This document shows positions 52,163 through 61,217 of a stretch of DNA of 64,000 bases, piece by piece. The DNA is from a bacterium (GTDB taxonomy: Bacteria > Myxococcota_A > UBA9160 > UBA4427): positions 62,001 to 126,000 of the forward strand of contig JANSYR010000005.1 in assembly GCA_024742285.1 (NCBI GenBank), in the 5' to 3' direction. How positions within the stretch are numbered: position 1 is the first letter of the stretch; each line of letters opens with the position of its first letter. The notes below the pieces were generated by a model. It saw nothing but the letters and a program-made list of their open reading frames with translations, was not told where the DNA came from and made no database searches. The position numbers were made by a program, and so were the translations under genes.

Positions 52163-52909
52163 ATGAGTTCATCGTCCCCCAGGGAGCTTCCCGGGGACGC
52201 CAGCGCCTCCCGCCTCGCCGAGCGGATCCCCGCGATCCGCGACGACGAGAAAGCCAAGAAGGCCGGGAAGGGCAGCCCTGCCGACGAGTCCGCGCGAAGC
52301 GCGGGGTCCCGTCAGGCGGAACGCCGCGAGCGCCAGCGTCAGGAGGCCCGTCGCACCATTCTCGATGCGACCGAGTCGCTCGTGATCGACAAGAACGGCT
52401 CGGATTTTTCGATCCGTGAGCTCGGCAAGCGCGCCGGATACTCCGCGCCCACCGTCTACCACTACTTCGGCGACAAGGACGGCCTGATCGAGGCGCTCCT
52501 CGAGGAACGCGTCTCGCGCCTCGCGAGCGAGCTCGAGCGGGTCGCACCGACCGGGGACGCCCAGGCGGACCTCCGGGCGATGCTCCTCGCCTATTTCCAC
52601 TTCAGCGCCGACAACCCGAACGTCACGCGTCTCATGTCGACGCTCTCCCGCAAGGGCGAGAGTCGCGAGCCCGAAGCGATGGAGCGCGTGAAGGACCACA
52701 TCGGCGATGCCGTCGATCGCTTCGGCGAGAGCGGCCGCCTCGGCGTCTTCGATCGTGACAGCGCCGGCCAGATTCTCTGGGCCTTCGCCTACGGCCTCGT
52801 CGCGATGCGCCTGTCCCAGCCCGATTTCATCCTGGACGACCGCTTCGTCGAGCGTGCGCTGGATGCCCTGTTCCTCGGCATGGCCGAGATGGAGAACCCT
52901 TCCTCATGA
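52163..52909 (+). CDS. TetR-family transcriptional regulator
   Basis: A 248-residue regulator with a long charged N-terminal tail (about 50 residues, SRQAERRERQRQEARRTILDATE) before a TetR helix-turn-helix: FSIRELGKRAGYSAPTVYHYFGDKDGLIEALLE. The C-terminal ligand domain follows. It heads the RND operon and overlaps the adaptor gene start by 4 bp (ATGA). It probably represses the pump until a substrate binds, acting at the dyad after the promoter. Confidence 0.9.
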   Translation: MSSSSPRELPGDASASRLAERIPAIRDDEKAKKAGKGSPADESARSAGSRQAERRERQRQEARRTILDATESLVIDKNGSDFSIRELGKRAGYSAPTVYHYFGDKDGLIEALLEERVSRLASELERVAPTGDAQADLRAMLLAYFHFSADNPNVTRLMSTLSRKGESREPEAMERVKDHIGDAVDRFGESGRLGVFDRDSAGQILWAFAYGLVAMRLSQPDFILDDRFVERALDALFLGMAEMENPSS

Positions 52910-54078
52910 CGCTCCTCCACGATTCTTCGAGGGGTCGCCTCCCTCGCGGCCTGGCCTCCATCCTCGTCGTCGCCGTCTCCCTCGCGAGCTTCGGATGCGC
53001 CGAAGAGGAACAGACGGTCGAGGAGCTGTTGCCCTCGGTCTCCGTCTACGTGCTCGAAGCGCGCACGCTCTCGGAGCAGATCAAGGCGAGCGGCGACCTC
53101 GAAGCGCAGTTCCACACGGAGATCGCCGCAGAGGTGGAAGGGCGCGTGACCGAGCTGACGATCGACGAAGGCGGGTCGGTCGAAGAGGGCGTCGTCGTGA
53201 TCGAGATCGATCCCGAGCGTCGCCAGCTCGACCTCGAGGCCGCGAAGGCGCGACTCGCGCAGAAGCGCGCAGAGCTCGCGAATCAGCAGCGGAAGACGCG
53301 GCGGATCCGGGAGCTGCGTTCCCAGAGCGTATCCTCGATCCAGCAGCTGGAAGAGGCCGAGACGATGCTGGCGCTCGCCCGGTCGGCCGTGAGTGCCGAG
53401 GTGGCCGCCGTCGGCGTCGCGGAACGGCGCGTCCGCGACTCGTCCGTCGCCGCACCCTTCGCGGGCCTCGTCGCCCGACGCTCCGTCGAGCTCGGCGAGT
53501 TCGTCCAGCCCGGCAAGTCGCTCTTCGAGCTCGTCGCGCTGGATCCGCTCGAGGCGATCTTCAGCCTGACCGAGCTCGACACCGAGCGCGTCCGCCTCGG
53601 GCAGACGGTCGAGATCAGCGTCGGCGCCTTCCCCGATCGAAAGTTCCAGGGCGTCGTGACCTTCGTCGCGCCGACGGTCGATCCCGACACCCGGACGCTG
53701 CGGATCAAGGCCGAAGTCGACAACGCGGAGGGGCACCTTCGACCGGGGCTCTTCGCTCGGATGAACCTCGGCGTCGCCGAGCGCACCAACGTGCTGATGG
53801 TACCGGCGGAGGCGCTGATCCAGCGGGTCGGCGGCGCTTCCATCTACCGCGTCGTGCCGACCGAGGAGAACGAGGGCCGTGTCGAACGCGTCTCCGTCGA
53901 GGTCGGCGCGACCGACGGCGACTTCGTCGAGGTGCGCGGGGACGTCCGACCGGGTGACCAGGTCGTGAGGCGGGGGCACGGCGGTCTCGCGAGTGGAATG
54001 TCCGTGGTCGTGCGTGGCGCGACGGCGTCCCGGCCCCAGGTCGCGGCGGGCGAAGAGCCGCGGGGGAACGACTCGTGA
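52906..54078 (+). CDS. RND efflux periplasmic adaptor (membrane fusion protein)
   Basis: A 390-residue adaptor with a lipoprotein-type signal (ASILVVAVSLASFGC), a lipoyl-like half GRVTELTIDEGGSVEEGVVVIEIDP, a coiled-coil hairpin (LDLEAAKARLAQKRAELANQQRKTRRIRE), the matching second half SSVAAPFAGLVARRSVELGEFV, and beta-barrel and membrane-proximal domains. It links the inner-membrane RND pump to an outer-membrane channel, which is not encoded here. Start overlaps the tetR stop; stop overlaps the RND gene start. Confidence 0.92.
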   Translation: MTLLHDSSRGRLPRGLASILVVAVSLASFGCAEEEQTVEELLPSVSVYVLEARTLSEQIKASGDLEAQFHTEIAAEVEGRVTELTIDEGGSVEEGVVVIEIDPERRQLDLEAAKARLAQKRAELANQQRKTRRIRELRSQSVSSIQQLEEAETMLALARSAVSAEVAAVGVAERRVRDSSVAAPFAGLVARRSVELGEFVQPGKSLFELVALDPLEAIFSLTELDTERVRLGQTVEISVGAFPDRKFQGVVTFVAPTVDPDTRTLRIKAEVDNAEGHLRPGLFARMNLGVAERTNVLMVPAEALIQRVGGASIYRVVPTEENEGRVERVSVEVGATDGDFVEVRGDVRPGDQVVRRGHGGLASGMSVVVRGATASRPQVAAGEEPRGNDS

Positions 54079-57000
54079 GCCTCTCCGATCTCTCGATCGC
54101 ACGCCCCGTCCTGACGTGGATGCTGACCCTCGCGCTCGCGACGTTCGGCGTCCTCGGCCTCGGCCGTCTCGGAATCGATCGCTACCCGGACATGACCATG
54201 CCCTTCGTCGGCGTGATCGTGACGCTGGACAGCGCGTCGCCGACGACGATGGAGGACGAGGTCGTCGATCCGCTCGAAGAGGCCTTCGCCACCATCGAAG
54301 GCATCCATCACACGTACTCGACCTCCGCCCAGGGCATGGCGCGGATCATGATGGAGTTCGAGCTCGAACACGACGTCGACATCGCCGCCCAGGACGTGCG
54401 CGACAAGATCAACATGAGCTTGAACGAGCTCCCGGACGACATCGATCCGCCGATCCTGGGCAAGGCGGACTTCTCGATGTTCCCGATCATCTACGCGCCG
54501 ATCACCTCCGACCTGCCGGCAACGGAGACGACGGAATACGTCGATCGCCACATCCGCCCCCTCGTCGAGAGCATCCCCGGCGCGGCGGGAACGGAGATCT
54601 ACGGAGAACAGGAGCGGAACATCCGGATCTGGATCGACCCCGACGAGCTGCGCGCCCGGAACCTCGCCGTCGGCGACGTGCTCGGGGCGCTGAGGCGCGA
54701 GCACGTCGAGCAACCCGGAGGCTACGTCGAGGGGAATACCGTCGAGTGGGCGCTCAAGACCGACGCGGAGTTCCGGTCGATCGACGAGCTGGCCGCGATG
54801 GTGATTACCTGGGAGGGCGACGCGCCGGTTCGCCTCCGGGACGTCGCACGGATCGAGGACGGGGCCGAGGACCTCCGCAAGGTCTCGCACATGAACGGCA
54901 AGCCGGGCCTCTCGATCGCGGTCAAGAAGCAGTCCGACGGGAACACGGTCGCGATCGTCGACGAGTTCATCGCGCGGATGGACAAGCTCCGGGGCAAGAC
55001 GCCCGACGGCATCCATATCGTCGAGAGCGAGGGCTTCATCGACAACTCGCAGACGATCCGCGAGTCCTTCGAAGAGACGATCGAGGCGCTCTGGGTCGGG
55101 GGACTCCTCGCGGTCGTCGTGGTGTTCGTGTTCGTACGCCGCTTCCGACCGACCCTGATCGTCGCAGCGGCGATCCCGATGTCGCTGGTCACGACCTTCG
55201 GGATGATCTGGCTCTTCGACTTCACGCTGAACACGATGACCCTGCTGGGGCTCACCCTCGCGATCGGTGTCGTGATCGACGACGCGATCATCGTTCTCGA
55301 GAACATCGAGCGGCACCGGGAAGGTGGCAAGGACGCGATGCGCGCCGCGCGCGAGGGAACGCGCGAGATCACCTTCGCCGCGATGGCGGCGACGTTCTCG
55401 GTGGCCGCGGTCTTCATTCCCGTCGCCTTCGCGTCGGGGATGATGGGGAGCTTCCTGACCGAGTTCGGGGTGACCGTCTCCGTGGCCGTGATCATCTCCC
55501 TGGTCGTGGCGCTCACGCTCACGCCGATGCTCGCGTCGCGCATGCCCCCGCCCAAGGAGCGAGGGCCGGACAGTCTTCATCAGCGCCTCGAGGTCTGGTT
55601 CACCGGCCTCGAGCAGCGCTACGCGCAGATCCTCGACTGGTCCCTCGCGAACCGCGGGAAGACGACGCTGATCGCGGTGGGGGCGATCGCGTTGGCGATC
55701 CTCGCCGGCTCGCGCCTGGACGGAGAGTTCATGCCCAAGTCCGATTCGGGCTTCTTGAGCATCGAGTTCCGTACGCCTCCGGGCACATCCCTCGAAGCCT
55801 CGACCGACATCCTCAATCAGAACGAGGAGTGGCTGCTCGCGCAGCCCGAGGTCGCCTCGACCTTCGCCGCGATCGGCCCGACGAGCATGAGCATCGGCGG
55901 CCCCTCGGACGGCATGCTCAACGCGCGCCTGAAGCCCCGCGATCAGCGCGAGCGCAGCGCCGAAGAGCTCATGCGCGCGACCCGCGAGGCGCTGTCCCAG
56001 ATTCCGGGGCAGGAGTTCTCCGTCATCGATCCGATGGCGAGCAGCGATCGTGATTTCGAGATCGAGATCATCGGGAACGCGAGCCTCGAGGAGCTCGACC
56101 ACTACTCGGACCTGATGCTCGGCGCCCTCGGGGCCGAGGGCGGCATGGTCGACCTCGACAAGAGCCTCCGGGTCGGCCTGCCGGAAGCGCTCGTCGTCCC
56201 GGATCGCGACAAAGCGGCGGCCCTCGGGATCGACGCGGCGACCGTCGCGGAAACGGTGCTCGCCATGATCGGTGGCCTCGACGTCGCGACCTTCCGCGAC
56301 GGCGAAGAGCGCCACGACGTGCGGATCCGCCTCGAAGAGGGCCAGCGGGCCAGCCTCGACGATATCGGGCAGCTCTGGGTCCGGACGCGAACCGGCGAAC
56401 TCGTCGATCTCCGCAACGTCGTCAGGATCGAGCGGAGCGCGACGGCTTCCTCGATCACGCGGACGGACCGCGTTCGGAGCGTCAAGCTGATGGCGAATCT
56501 CGACGGGATTCCGCTGTCCACGGCGATCGAGCGCGCCCAGCGCGCGGCGAAGAAGCTCCTGCCGTCGTCGATGAGCCTTCGCCTGGGCGGGGACGCGGAG
56601 GAGATGCGGGAGGCGGGAGAGCAGTTCATGCAGATGGTCCTCCTGGCCGTCCTCGTGATCTACATGGTCCTCGCGGCCCAGTTCGAGAGCTTCACGCAGC
56701 CGGTGATCGTGATGGCTGCGCTGCCCTTCTCGATGGTCGGCGCGCTCGGTGGACTCTGGATCTTCGACATGTCGCTCAATCTCTTCAGCATGATCGGCCT
56801 CGTGCTGCTTGTCGGGCTGGTGACGAAGAACTCGATCCTGCTCGTCGACTACGCGAATCAGCTCCGCGATACCGGGATGTCCGCCGAGGAGGCGATGCGT
56901 CAGGCGGCGCCGGTGCGCATGCGGCCGGTGATGATGACGGCGCTTTCGATGATCTTCGGGGTGCTCCCGACGGCGCTCGGGCTCGGCGCCGGCGGCGAGA

Positions 57001-57164
57001 CGCGCGCGCCGATGGCCGTCGCGACGGCGGCGGGCATGTTCTCGTCGATGATGCTGACGCTCCTGATCGTGCCGGTCTTCTATCTCGGACTCGAGAAGCT
57101 TCGCGACTTCTTCGCCCGGAAGCGGCGATCACGGACCGCGCACGCCAGCGAGCAGCCGGCCTGA
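54075..57164 (+). CDS. RND-family efflux transporter, inner-membrane pump
   Basis: A 1029-residue AcrB-type pump: N-terminal TM1 (RPVLTWMLTLALATFGVLGLG), periplasmic pore/docking domains, TM helices including the motif GLTLAIGVVIDDAIIVLENIERH with the proton-relay aspartates, and the second half LVGLVTKNSILLVDYANQLR. It would use proton influx to extrude lipophilic compounds, as a trimer with the adaptor. GTG at 54075 overlaps the adaptor stop (GTGA). No outer-membrane factor gene follows; a shared one must be used. Confidence 0.94.
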   Translation: MSLSDLSIARPVLTWMLTLALATFGVLGLGRLGIDRYPDMTMPFVGVIVTLDSASPTTMEDEVVDPLEEAFATIEGIHHTYSTSAQGMARIMMEFELEHDVDIAAQDVRDKINMSLNELPDDIDPPILGKADFSMFPIIYAPITSDLPATETTEYVDRHIRPLVESIPGAAGTEIYGEQERNIRIWIDPDELRARNLAVGDVLGALRREHVEQPGGYVEGNTVEWALKTDAEFRSIDELAAMVITWEGDAPVRLRDVARIEDGAEDLRKVSHMNGKPGLSIAVKKQSDGNTVAIVDEFIARMDKLRGKTPDGIHIVESEGFIDNSQTIRESFEETIEALWVGGLLAVVVVFVFVRRFRPTLIVAAAIPMSLVTTFGMIWLFDFTLNTMTLLGLTLAIGVVIDDAIIVLENIERHREGGKDAMRAAREGTREITFAAMAATFSVAAVFIPVAFASGMMGSFLTEFGVTVSVAVIISLVVALTLTPMLASRMPPPKERGPDSLHQRLEVWFTGLEQRYAQILDWSLANRGKTTLIAVGAIALAILAGSRLDGEFMPKSDSGFLSIEFRTPPGTSLEASTDILNQNEEWLLAQPEVASTFAAIGPTSMSIGGPSDGMLNARLKPRDQRERSAEELMRATREALSQIPGQEFSVIDPMASSDRDFEIEIIGNASLEELDHYSDLMLGALGAEGGMVDLDKSLRVGLPEALVVPDRDKAAALGIDAATVAETVLAMIGGLDVATFRDGEERHDVRIRLEEGQRASLDDIGQLWVRTRTGELVDLRNVVRIERSATASSITRTDRVRSVKLMANLDGIPLSTAIERAQRAAKKLLPSSMSLRLGGDAEEMREAGEQFMQMVLLAVLVIYMVLAAQFESFTQPVIVMAALPFSMVGALGGLWIFDMSLNLFSMIGLVLLVGLVTKNSILLVDYANQLRDTGMSAEEAMRQAAPVRMRPVMMTALSMIFGVLPTALGLGAGGETRAPMAVATAAGMFSSMMLTLLIVPVFYLGLEKLRDFFARKRRSRTAHASEQPA

Positions 57165-57171
57165 TCGTCAG

Positions 57172-58149
57172 ATGAGTCCGGACGGAAAGCTCGCGGTCTT
57201 CGTCGCGACGCGCTTCCTCGCCGAGGTCGAGGAAGCGTTCGCGTCGGCGTTCGAGGCCTCGTTCACGACCGACGAGGACGCGCCGCTCGAGGAGCTCGCG
57301 CGCCTGGTCGGGGAGGGGGCGCACTTCGACGTCGTGCTCTTCTCCCTGAACGTCCGGATGGGGGCGGCCGAGATCGAAGCCCTGCCCGAGAGCATCCGCG
57401 CGCTCGCGACCTACTCGGTCGGCACCGACCACATCGATTTCGCCGCGGTGCGAGCGCGTGATCTGGTCGTCTTCAACACGCCCGGCGTGCTCGCCGACTC
57501 GGTCGCAGAGGACGCGATCTTCCTGATGCTCGCCGGCGCGCGGCGCGCCACCGAGAGCATCGCGCTCATCCGCGAGCGGCGCTGGACCGGCTGGACCCCG
57601 AAGCAGCTCGTGGGCGTCCAGCTCTCCGGAAGGACGCTGGGCATTCTCGGCATGGGCGACATCGGCCGCCGGATCGCGACACGCGCACAGGCGCTCGGCA
57701 TGGACGTCCTCTACCACAACCGACGACCGCTCCCCGACGGCGAGGCCCGTGCCCTGGGCCATCGCGCGACGCCGGAGGCCCTGGTGGCGGACTCGGACGT
57801 GCTGATGATCGCCTGTCCCTCGACACCCGAGACCCGCGGAAGCGTGAACGCGGCGCTCCTCGAGCACGCTCGGGAAGACCTCCTCGTCGTGAACATCGCG
57901 CGTGGCGACATCGTCGACGACGACGGCCTGATCGCGGCCCTCCGCTCGGGTCGCATCCGCGGGGCGGCCCTCGACGTGTTCGCCGGCGAGCCGAACGTCG
58001 ACGAGCGCTACTTCGCGTTGCCGAACGTCTTCATGGTCCCGCACATCGGGAGCTCGACGATCGAAGCCCGGCTCGGAATGGGGCGCATCCTGATCGAAGG
58101 GCTCACGGCCTGGCGCGCCGGCGGGACGCCGCCGAACCGCGCGGTCTGA
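57172..58149 (+). CDS. D-2-hydroxyacid dehydrogenase (NAD-dependent)
   Basis: A 325-residue protein of the D-isomer 2-hydroxyacid dehydrogenase family: nucleotide motif LGILGMGDIGRRIA, catalytic Arg in NIARGDIVD, Glu in DVFAGEP and His in MVPHIGSSTIEAR. It interconverts a 2-oxoacid and the D-2-hydroxyacid using NAD(P). It follows the pump gene by 7 bp and may be cotranscribed, though its link to efflux is not obvious. Confidence 0.88.
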   Translation: MSPDGKLAVFVATRFLAEVEEAFASAFEASFTTDEDAPLEELARLVGEGAHFDVVLFSLNVRMGAAEIEALPESIRALATYSVGTDHIDFAAVRARDLVVFNTPGVLADSVAEDAIFLMLAGARRATESIALIRERRWTGWTPKQLVGVQLSGRTLGILGMGDIGRRIATRAQALGMDVLYHNRRPLPDGEARALGHRATPEALVADSDVLMIACPSTPETRGSVNAALLEHAREDLLVVNIARGDIVDDDGLIAALRSGRIRGAALDVFAGEPNVDERYFALPNVFMVPHIGSSTIEARLGMGRILIEGLTAWRAGGTPPNRAV

Positions 58150-58155
58150 GGCGCC

Positions 58156-59100
58156 TCAGGAGGTTCCTGCGTCCGAGCGGCGCGCAGCCGACGCGGCCAG
58201 GATCGTCTTCCAGCGGAACGGCGATGCCCACTGGGCGAAGTAGTTGCTCGGGAAGGCCTCGAGTCCCTCGACGCCGGCCTCGGTCGGGGGCTCCTTGTCG
58301 TCCGGGACGTAGCGGGTGCCGAAGATCGCGTCCCAGAAGAGATAGACGTTGCCGTAGTTCGTGTCGGCCTCGCCGCGCGCCTTCGAGTGGTGCCAGCGGT
58401 GGGCGTCCCCGATCGAGTAGATCCAGGACAGGGGGCCGAGCCGGATGGCGATGTTCGCGTGCTGGTAGATGTCGGCGCAGAGGGCCGCCACCGCGGTCAG
58501 CGCGAGGACGCGTTCGTCGATGCCGAGGGCGGCGAGGGGAATCACTCCGATGAAGCCGAATCGGAACACGACCTCCAGGGGATGGGCGCGGGTGCCGTTC
58601 AGGAAGTAGACGCGGCCGGGCTGATGATGCGTCGCGTGCAGACGCCACAGCCAGTCGGATGCGTGCATCACGCGGTGGGCCCAGTAGTCGAAGAACTCGC
58701 GGATGACCGTCGCGAGTACGACCTGGAGTGCTACGGGCCAGGCGTTCGGCCAGATCCCGCCGCCGAAGAGGCCGGCGATCGTGTCGGCGGAGGCAATCGC
58801 GATCCCGATCGCGAGGGGCGCGCACAGGGGCGGGACGATCACGTGGAGCGGGATGTAGAGGAGGTCGTTTCCGAGGTCGCCCTGGTTGCGGAACCAGTCG
58901 CGGTTCCAGGGCAGGACACGCTCCATCCCGCCGACGAAGAGCAGGCCGAGGATCGAGATCGGAAGCGCGACCGCGGCGGGTGAGACGCCTGCGTTCATCA
59001 TCAGCACGGCGGCCGCCAGGCCCGCGGCGACGGTCCCCGGGACGAGGGTGTAGGCGAGCACGCGCTCCCAGAACTGCTCGTGTCGGACGCCGTCTCGCAT
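58156..59100 (-). CDS. Fatty-acid-hydroxylase / sterol-desaturase-family membrane enzyme
   Basis: A 314-residue membrane protein with the histidine clusters of this di-iron family: HRVMH, HATHH, HRWHH and a lone His before the last (IYQHANIA). Four or more hydrophobic helices (TVAAGLAAAVLMM, ALPISILGLLFVGG, IPLHVIVPPLCAPLAIGIAIA, VIREFFDYW) place the iron site on the cytoplasmic side. It hydroxylates or desaturates a sterol-like or fatty-acyl chain. The substrate is unproven. It is convergent with the hydroxyacid dehydrogenase gene. Confidence 0.88.
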   Translation of the reverse strand: MRDGVRHEQFWERVLAYTLVPGTVAAGLAAAVLMMNAGVSPAAVALPISILGLLFVGGMERVLPWNRDWFRNQGDLGNDLLYIPLHVIVPPLCAPLAIGIAIASADTIAGLFGGGIWPNAWPVALQVVLATVIREFFDYWAHRVMHASDWLWRLHATHHQPGRVYFLNGTRAHPLEVVFRFGFIGVIPLAALGIDERVLALTAVAALCADIYQHANIAIRLGPLSWIYSIGDAHRWHHSKARGEADTNYGNVYLFWDAIFGTRYVPDDKEPPTEAGVEGLEAFPSNYFAQWASPFRWKTILAASAARRSDAGTS

Positions 59101-59236
59101 CGTGTCTCCCTTGGCGGATCGGCTCGCAGGCCGACCGGGGAACGGCCGCGCGGGGCGGTGAAGCCTGCGTTCTTCACGCTAGCGTAGGAAGCTCGGGAGC
59201 GGCGCGACGGCGCTCCATCACCAGGAGACCGAGGAC

Positions 59237-60352
59237 ATGGGCATGAGCGAAGCCGAAGAGCGGATTCTGAGCGGACGGATCTGGACCGATTTCTGTGACC
59301 GCCTGAAGGCGGCGGGCGACCTCGTTGCCGCAGAGGGGACGCCGACCGATACGCAGAACCGTGCCCTCGGCTACCGGTACCTCACGCGCCTGCTTCGTGG
59401 CGGGCTCGAGCGGGCCGTCGACTACGCCGATCCGCAATACCCGGGCTTCTACCGACTCGCGGACGAGACGAAGGGCGTCCTCAACGACAACCCCGACAAC
59501 TACTACGAGAACTGCGCGATCGACGGTCGGTTCGACTACCGGATCCACGGGACGCGAGGGACGGTCCCGTGGCTCTCGATCGGTGCGAAGGGCGGGGGCG
59601 GCACCGTCGACCAGATGGTCAGTACCGGCGAGATCGACTCGTCCCAGATCGAGCTGGACGAGGACGGGACCTTCGAGGTCTTCATGTCCAGGAATCCCCA
59701 GCCGAAGAACTGGCTGAAGATCACCGAGGACTCGACCAACATCGTCGTCCGCCAGACCTTCGGCGACCGCTCGAAGGAGACCCGGGCGATGATCGAGATC
59801 GAGTGCCTGAACCCGGAGCGCCCGAACAACAACCTCGACCCGGAGCAGCTCGAGGCGCAGCTCGGTGGCGCGCTCAACTTCATCGAGAGCACGGTCGGGC
59901 TCGGCCTGATGTGGACGCTCGACTACAAGGAGCGGACGCTGAACCAGCTCCCGTCCCACGACCAGGCGGTCCTGCAGGCGGCGGGCGGCGACCCGACGAT
60001 CAACTACTACCAGAGCCACTGGGCGCTCGAGCCGGACGAAGCCCTCGCGGTCCATATCCCGAAGCTGCCCGAATGCGCGACGTGGAACCTGCAGCTCTCG
60101 AATTTCTGGATGGAGAGCCTCGAGTTCCGTTTCTTCGACATCTCGGTCAACAAGTTCACGGCGCGCTACGAGGACGACGGATCGGTCAAGCTCCTGATCG
60201 CGCACGAGGATCCCGGCCCCGCCCACAAGAACTGGCTCAACACGTTGGGCCACAGCGAGGGCGGCATGCTCGGCCGGATCGTCGGCGCCGACGGCGGATG
60301 GCCGCCGGAGTGGAAGACCGAGGTCGTGAAGTTCGCCGACGTGAAGAGCTAG
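59237..60352 (+). CDS. DUF1214-type protein, paralog 4
   Basis: A 371-residue DUF1214 protein: FDYRIHGTRGTVPWLSIG in the middle, ATWNLQLSNFWMESLEFRF, and the C-terminal signature HEDPGPAHKNWLNTLGHSEGGMLGRI, where the usual PGVPNW reads PGPAHKNW. Its start MSEAEERILSGRIWTDFCDRLKAAGDLV is close to paralog 1 (RLVSGEAWDDFCETLKVAG), so these two are the nearest relatives. ATG at 59237 or 59243 are both served by upstream purine-rich sites. It is divergent from the hydroxylase gene. Confidence 0.82.
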   Translation: MGMSEAEERILSGRIWTDFCDRLKAAGDLVAAEGTPTDTQNRALGYRYLTRLLRGGLERAVDYADPQYPGFYRLADETKGVLNDNPDNYYENCAIDGRFDYRIHGTRGTVPWLSIGAKGGGGTVDQMVSTGEIDSSQIELDEDGTFEVFMSRNPQPKNWLKITEDSTNIVVRQTFGDRSKETRAMIEIECLNPERPNNNLDPEQLEAQLGGALNFIESTVGLGLMWTLDYKERTLNQLPSHDQAVLQAAGGDPTINYYQSHWALEPDEALAVHIPKLPECATWNLQLSNFWMESLEFRFFDISVNKFTARYEDDGSVKLLIAHEDPGPAHKNWLNTLGHSEGGMLGRIVGADGGWPPEWKTEVVKFADVKS

Positions 60353-60368
60353 CGGCCGCGGCGCGGGC

Positions 60369-61151
60369 TCAGAACGTCAGGCTCAGGCCGAAGGTCGGAC
60401 CGCGAAAGTCGAACTCGAGATCCGAGCCGTTTCCCTTGGCCTTCTCGTCAGCGTATCTGAATCGGCGGTAGCCGCCATAGACGCCGACGTTCTTCGTCAG
60501 GTTGAGCTGTCCGCCGGCTTCGAGATCCGTCGTTCCGGAGTGGCCGGCGGTCGTGGACGCCTGGGCGTAGAAGTCGATCAGCGGGATCGGGCGGAAACCC
60601 AGACGGAGCCCGAGGAGGAGGCCTGGGCTCACGTCCTCGTCGGTCTGCAGGAAGCCCGCGTTCTGCACGCGAACCCGGGTGTGGTCGATGCCCACGCCGA
60701 GCAGGGCTTCCACGGAGAACATGTCGAGGGCGCGCACGCCGGGGCGAAACGCGACGAAGCCGCGCTGGTTGTCGACGTCGATGCCCACCGTGGTCGGACC
60801 GGCGAGCTCGACGTCGAAATCGATCTCACGCCCGGCCGGCACGGGTTCGGACCCGTGGCCGTTCGTGCTCGCGTACTCGGCGACGACGGCCAGCGTCGCG
60901 ATGATGTCCTGCTCTGGCGGCTCTGCCTCGACGCCCGTGAGGGGGGCCGCACCCGCGACGAGGTCGAGCAGAGATCCTCGGCGGCGCGTGTCGTTGCCGG
61001 GGAGGATCTCGTACGTCGCCCGCCCGCCAGGCGTCGTCTGGCCTCGATCGTCGAAGTCCAGGTCGATCGGCCTCGGACCTTCACAGGTCGCGGCGATCGA
61101 GAGCAGGGCCGAAACGAGGAGCGCGGCGATCGAAGAGCGGGTCGATGACAA
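60369..61151 (-). CDS. Exported protein, possible outer-membrane beta-barrel
   Basis: A 260-residue protein with a hydrophobic N-terminal signal (IAALLVSALLSIAATC) and a mature part of alternating polar/hydrophobic strands (GFVAFRPGVRALDMFSVEALLGVGID, LLLGLRLGFRPIPLIDFYAQAS, NVGVYGGYRRFRYAD) ending in FGLSLTF with a terminal Phe, as in many outer-membrane barrels. No family is recognised. TTG at 61151 has GGAGGGAA upstream. The function is unknown. Confidence 0.6.
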   Translation of the reverse strand: MSSTRSSIAALLVSALLSIAATCEGPRPIDLDFDDRGQTTPGGRATYEILPGNDTRRRGSLLDLVAGAAPLTGVEAEPPEQDIIATLAVVAEYASTNGHGSEPVPAGREIDFDVELAGPTTVGIDVDNQRGFVAFRPGVRALDMFSVEALLGVGIDHTRVRVQNAGFLQTDEDVSPGLLLGLRLGFRPIPLIDFYAQASTTAGHSGTTDLEAGGQLNLTKNVGVYGGYRRFRYADEKAKGNGSDLEFDFRGPTFGLSLTF

Positions 61152-61217
61152 GGGTTCCCTCCATTGAGCGGAGAGAGGATAGGCGAGCCCCGAAGCGTTT
61201 CTTTCCTCCGGGGTCGA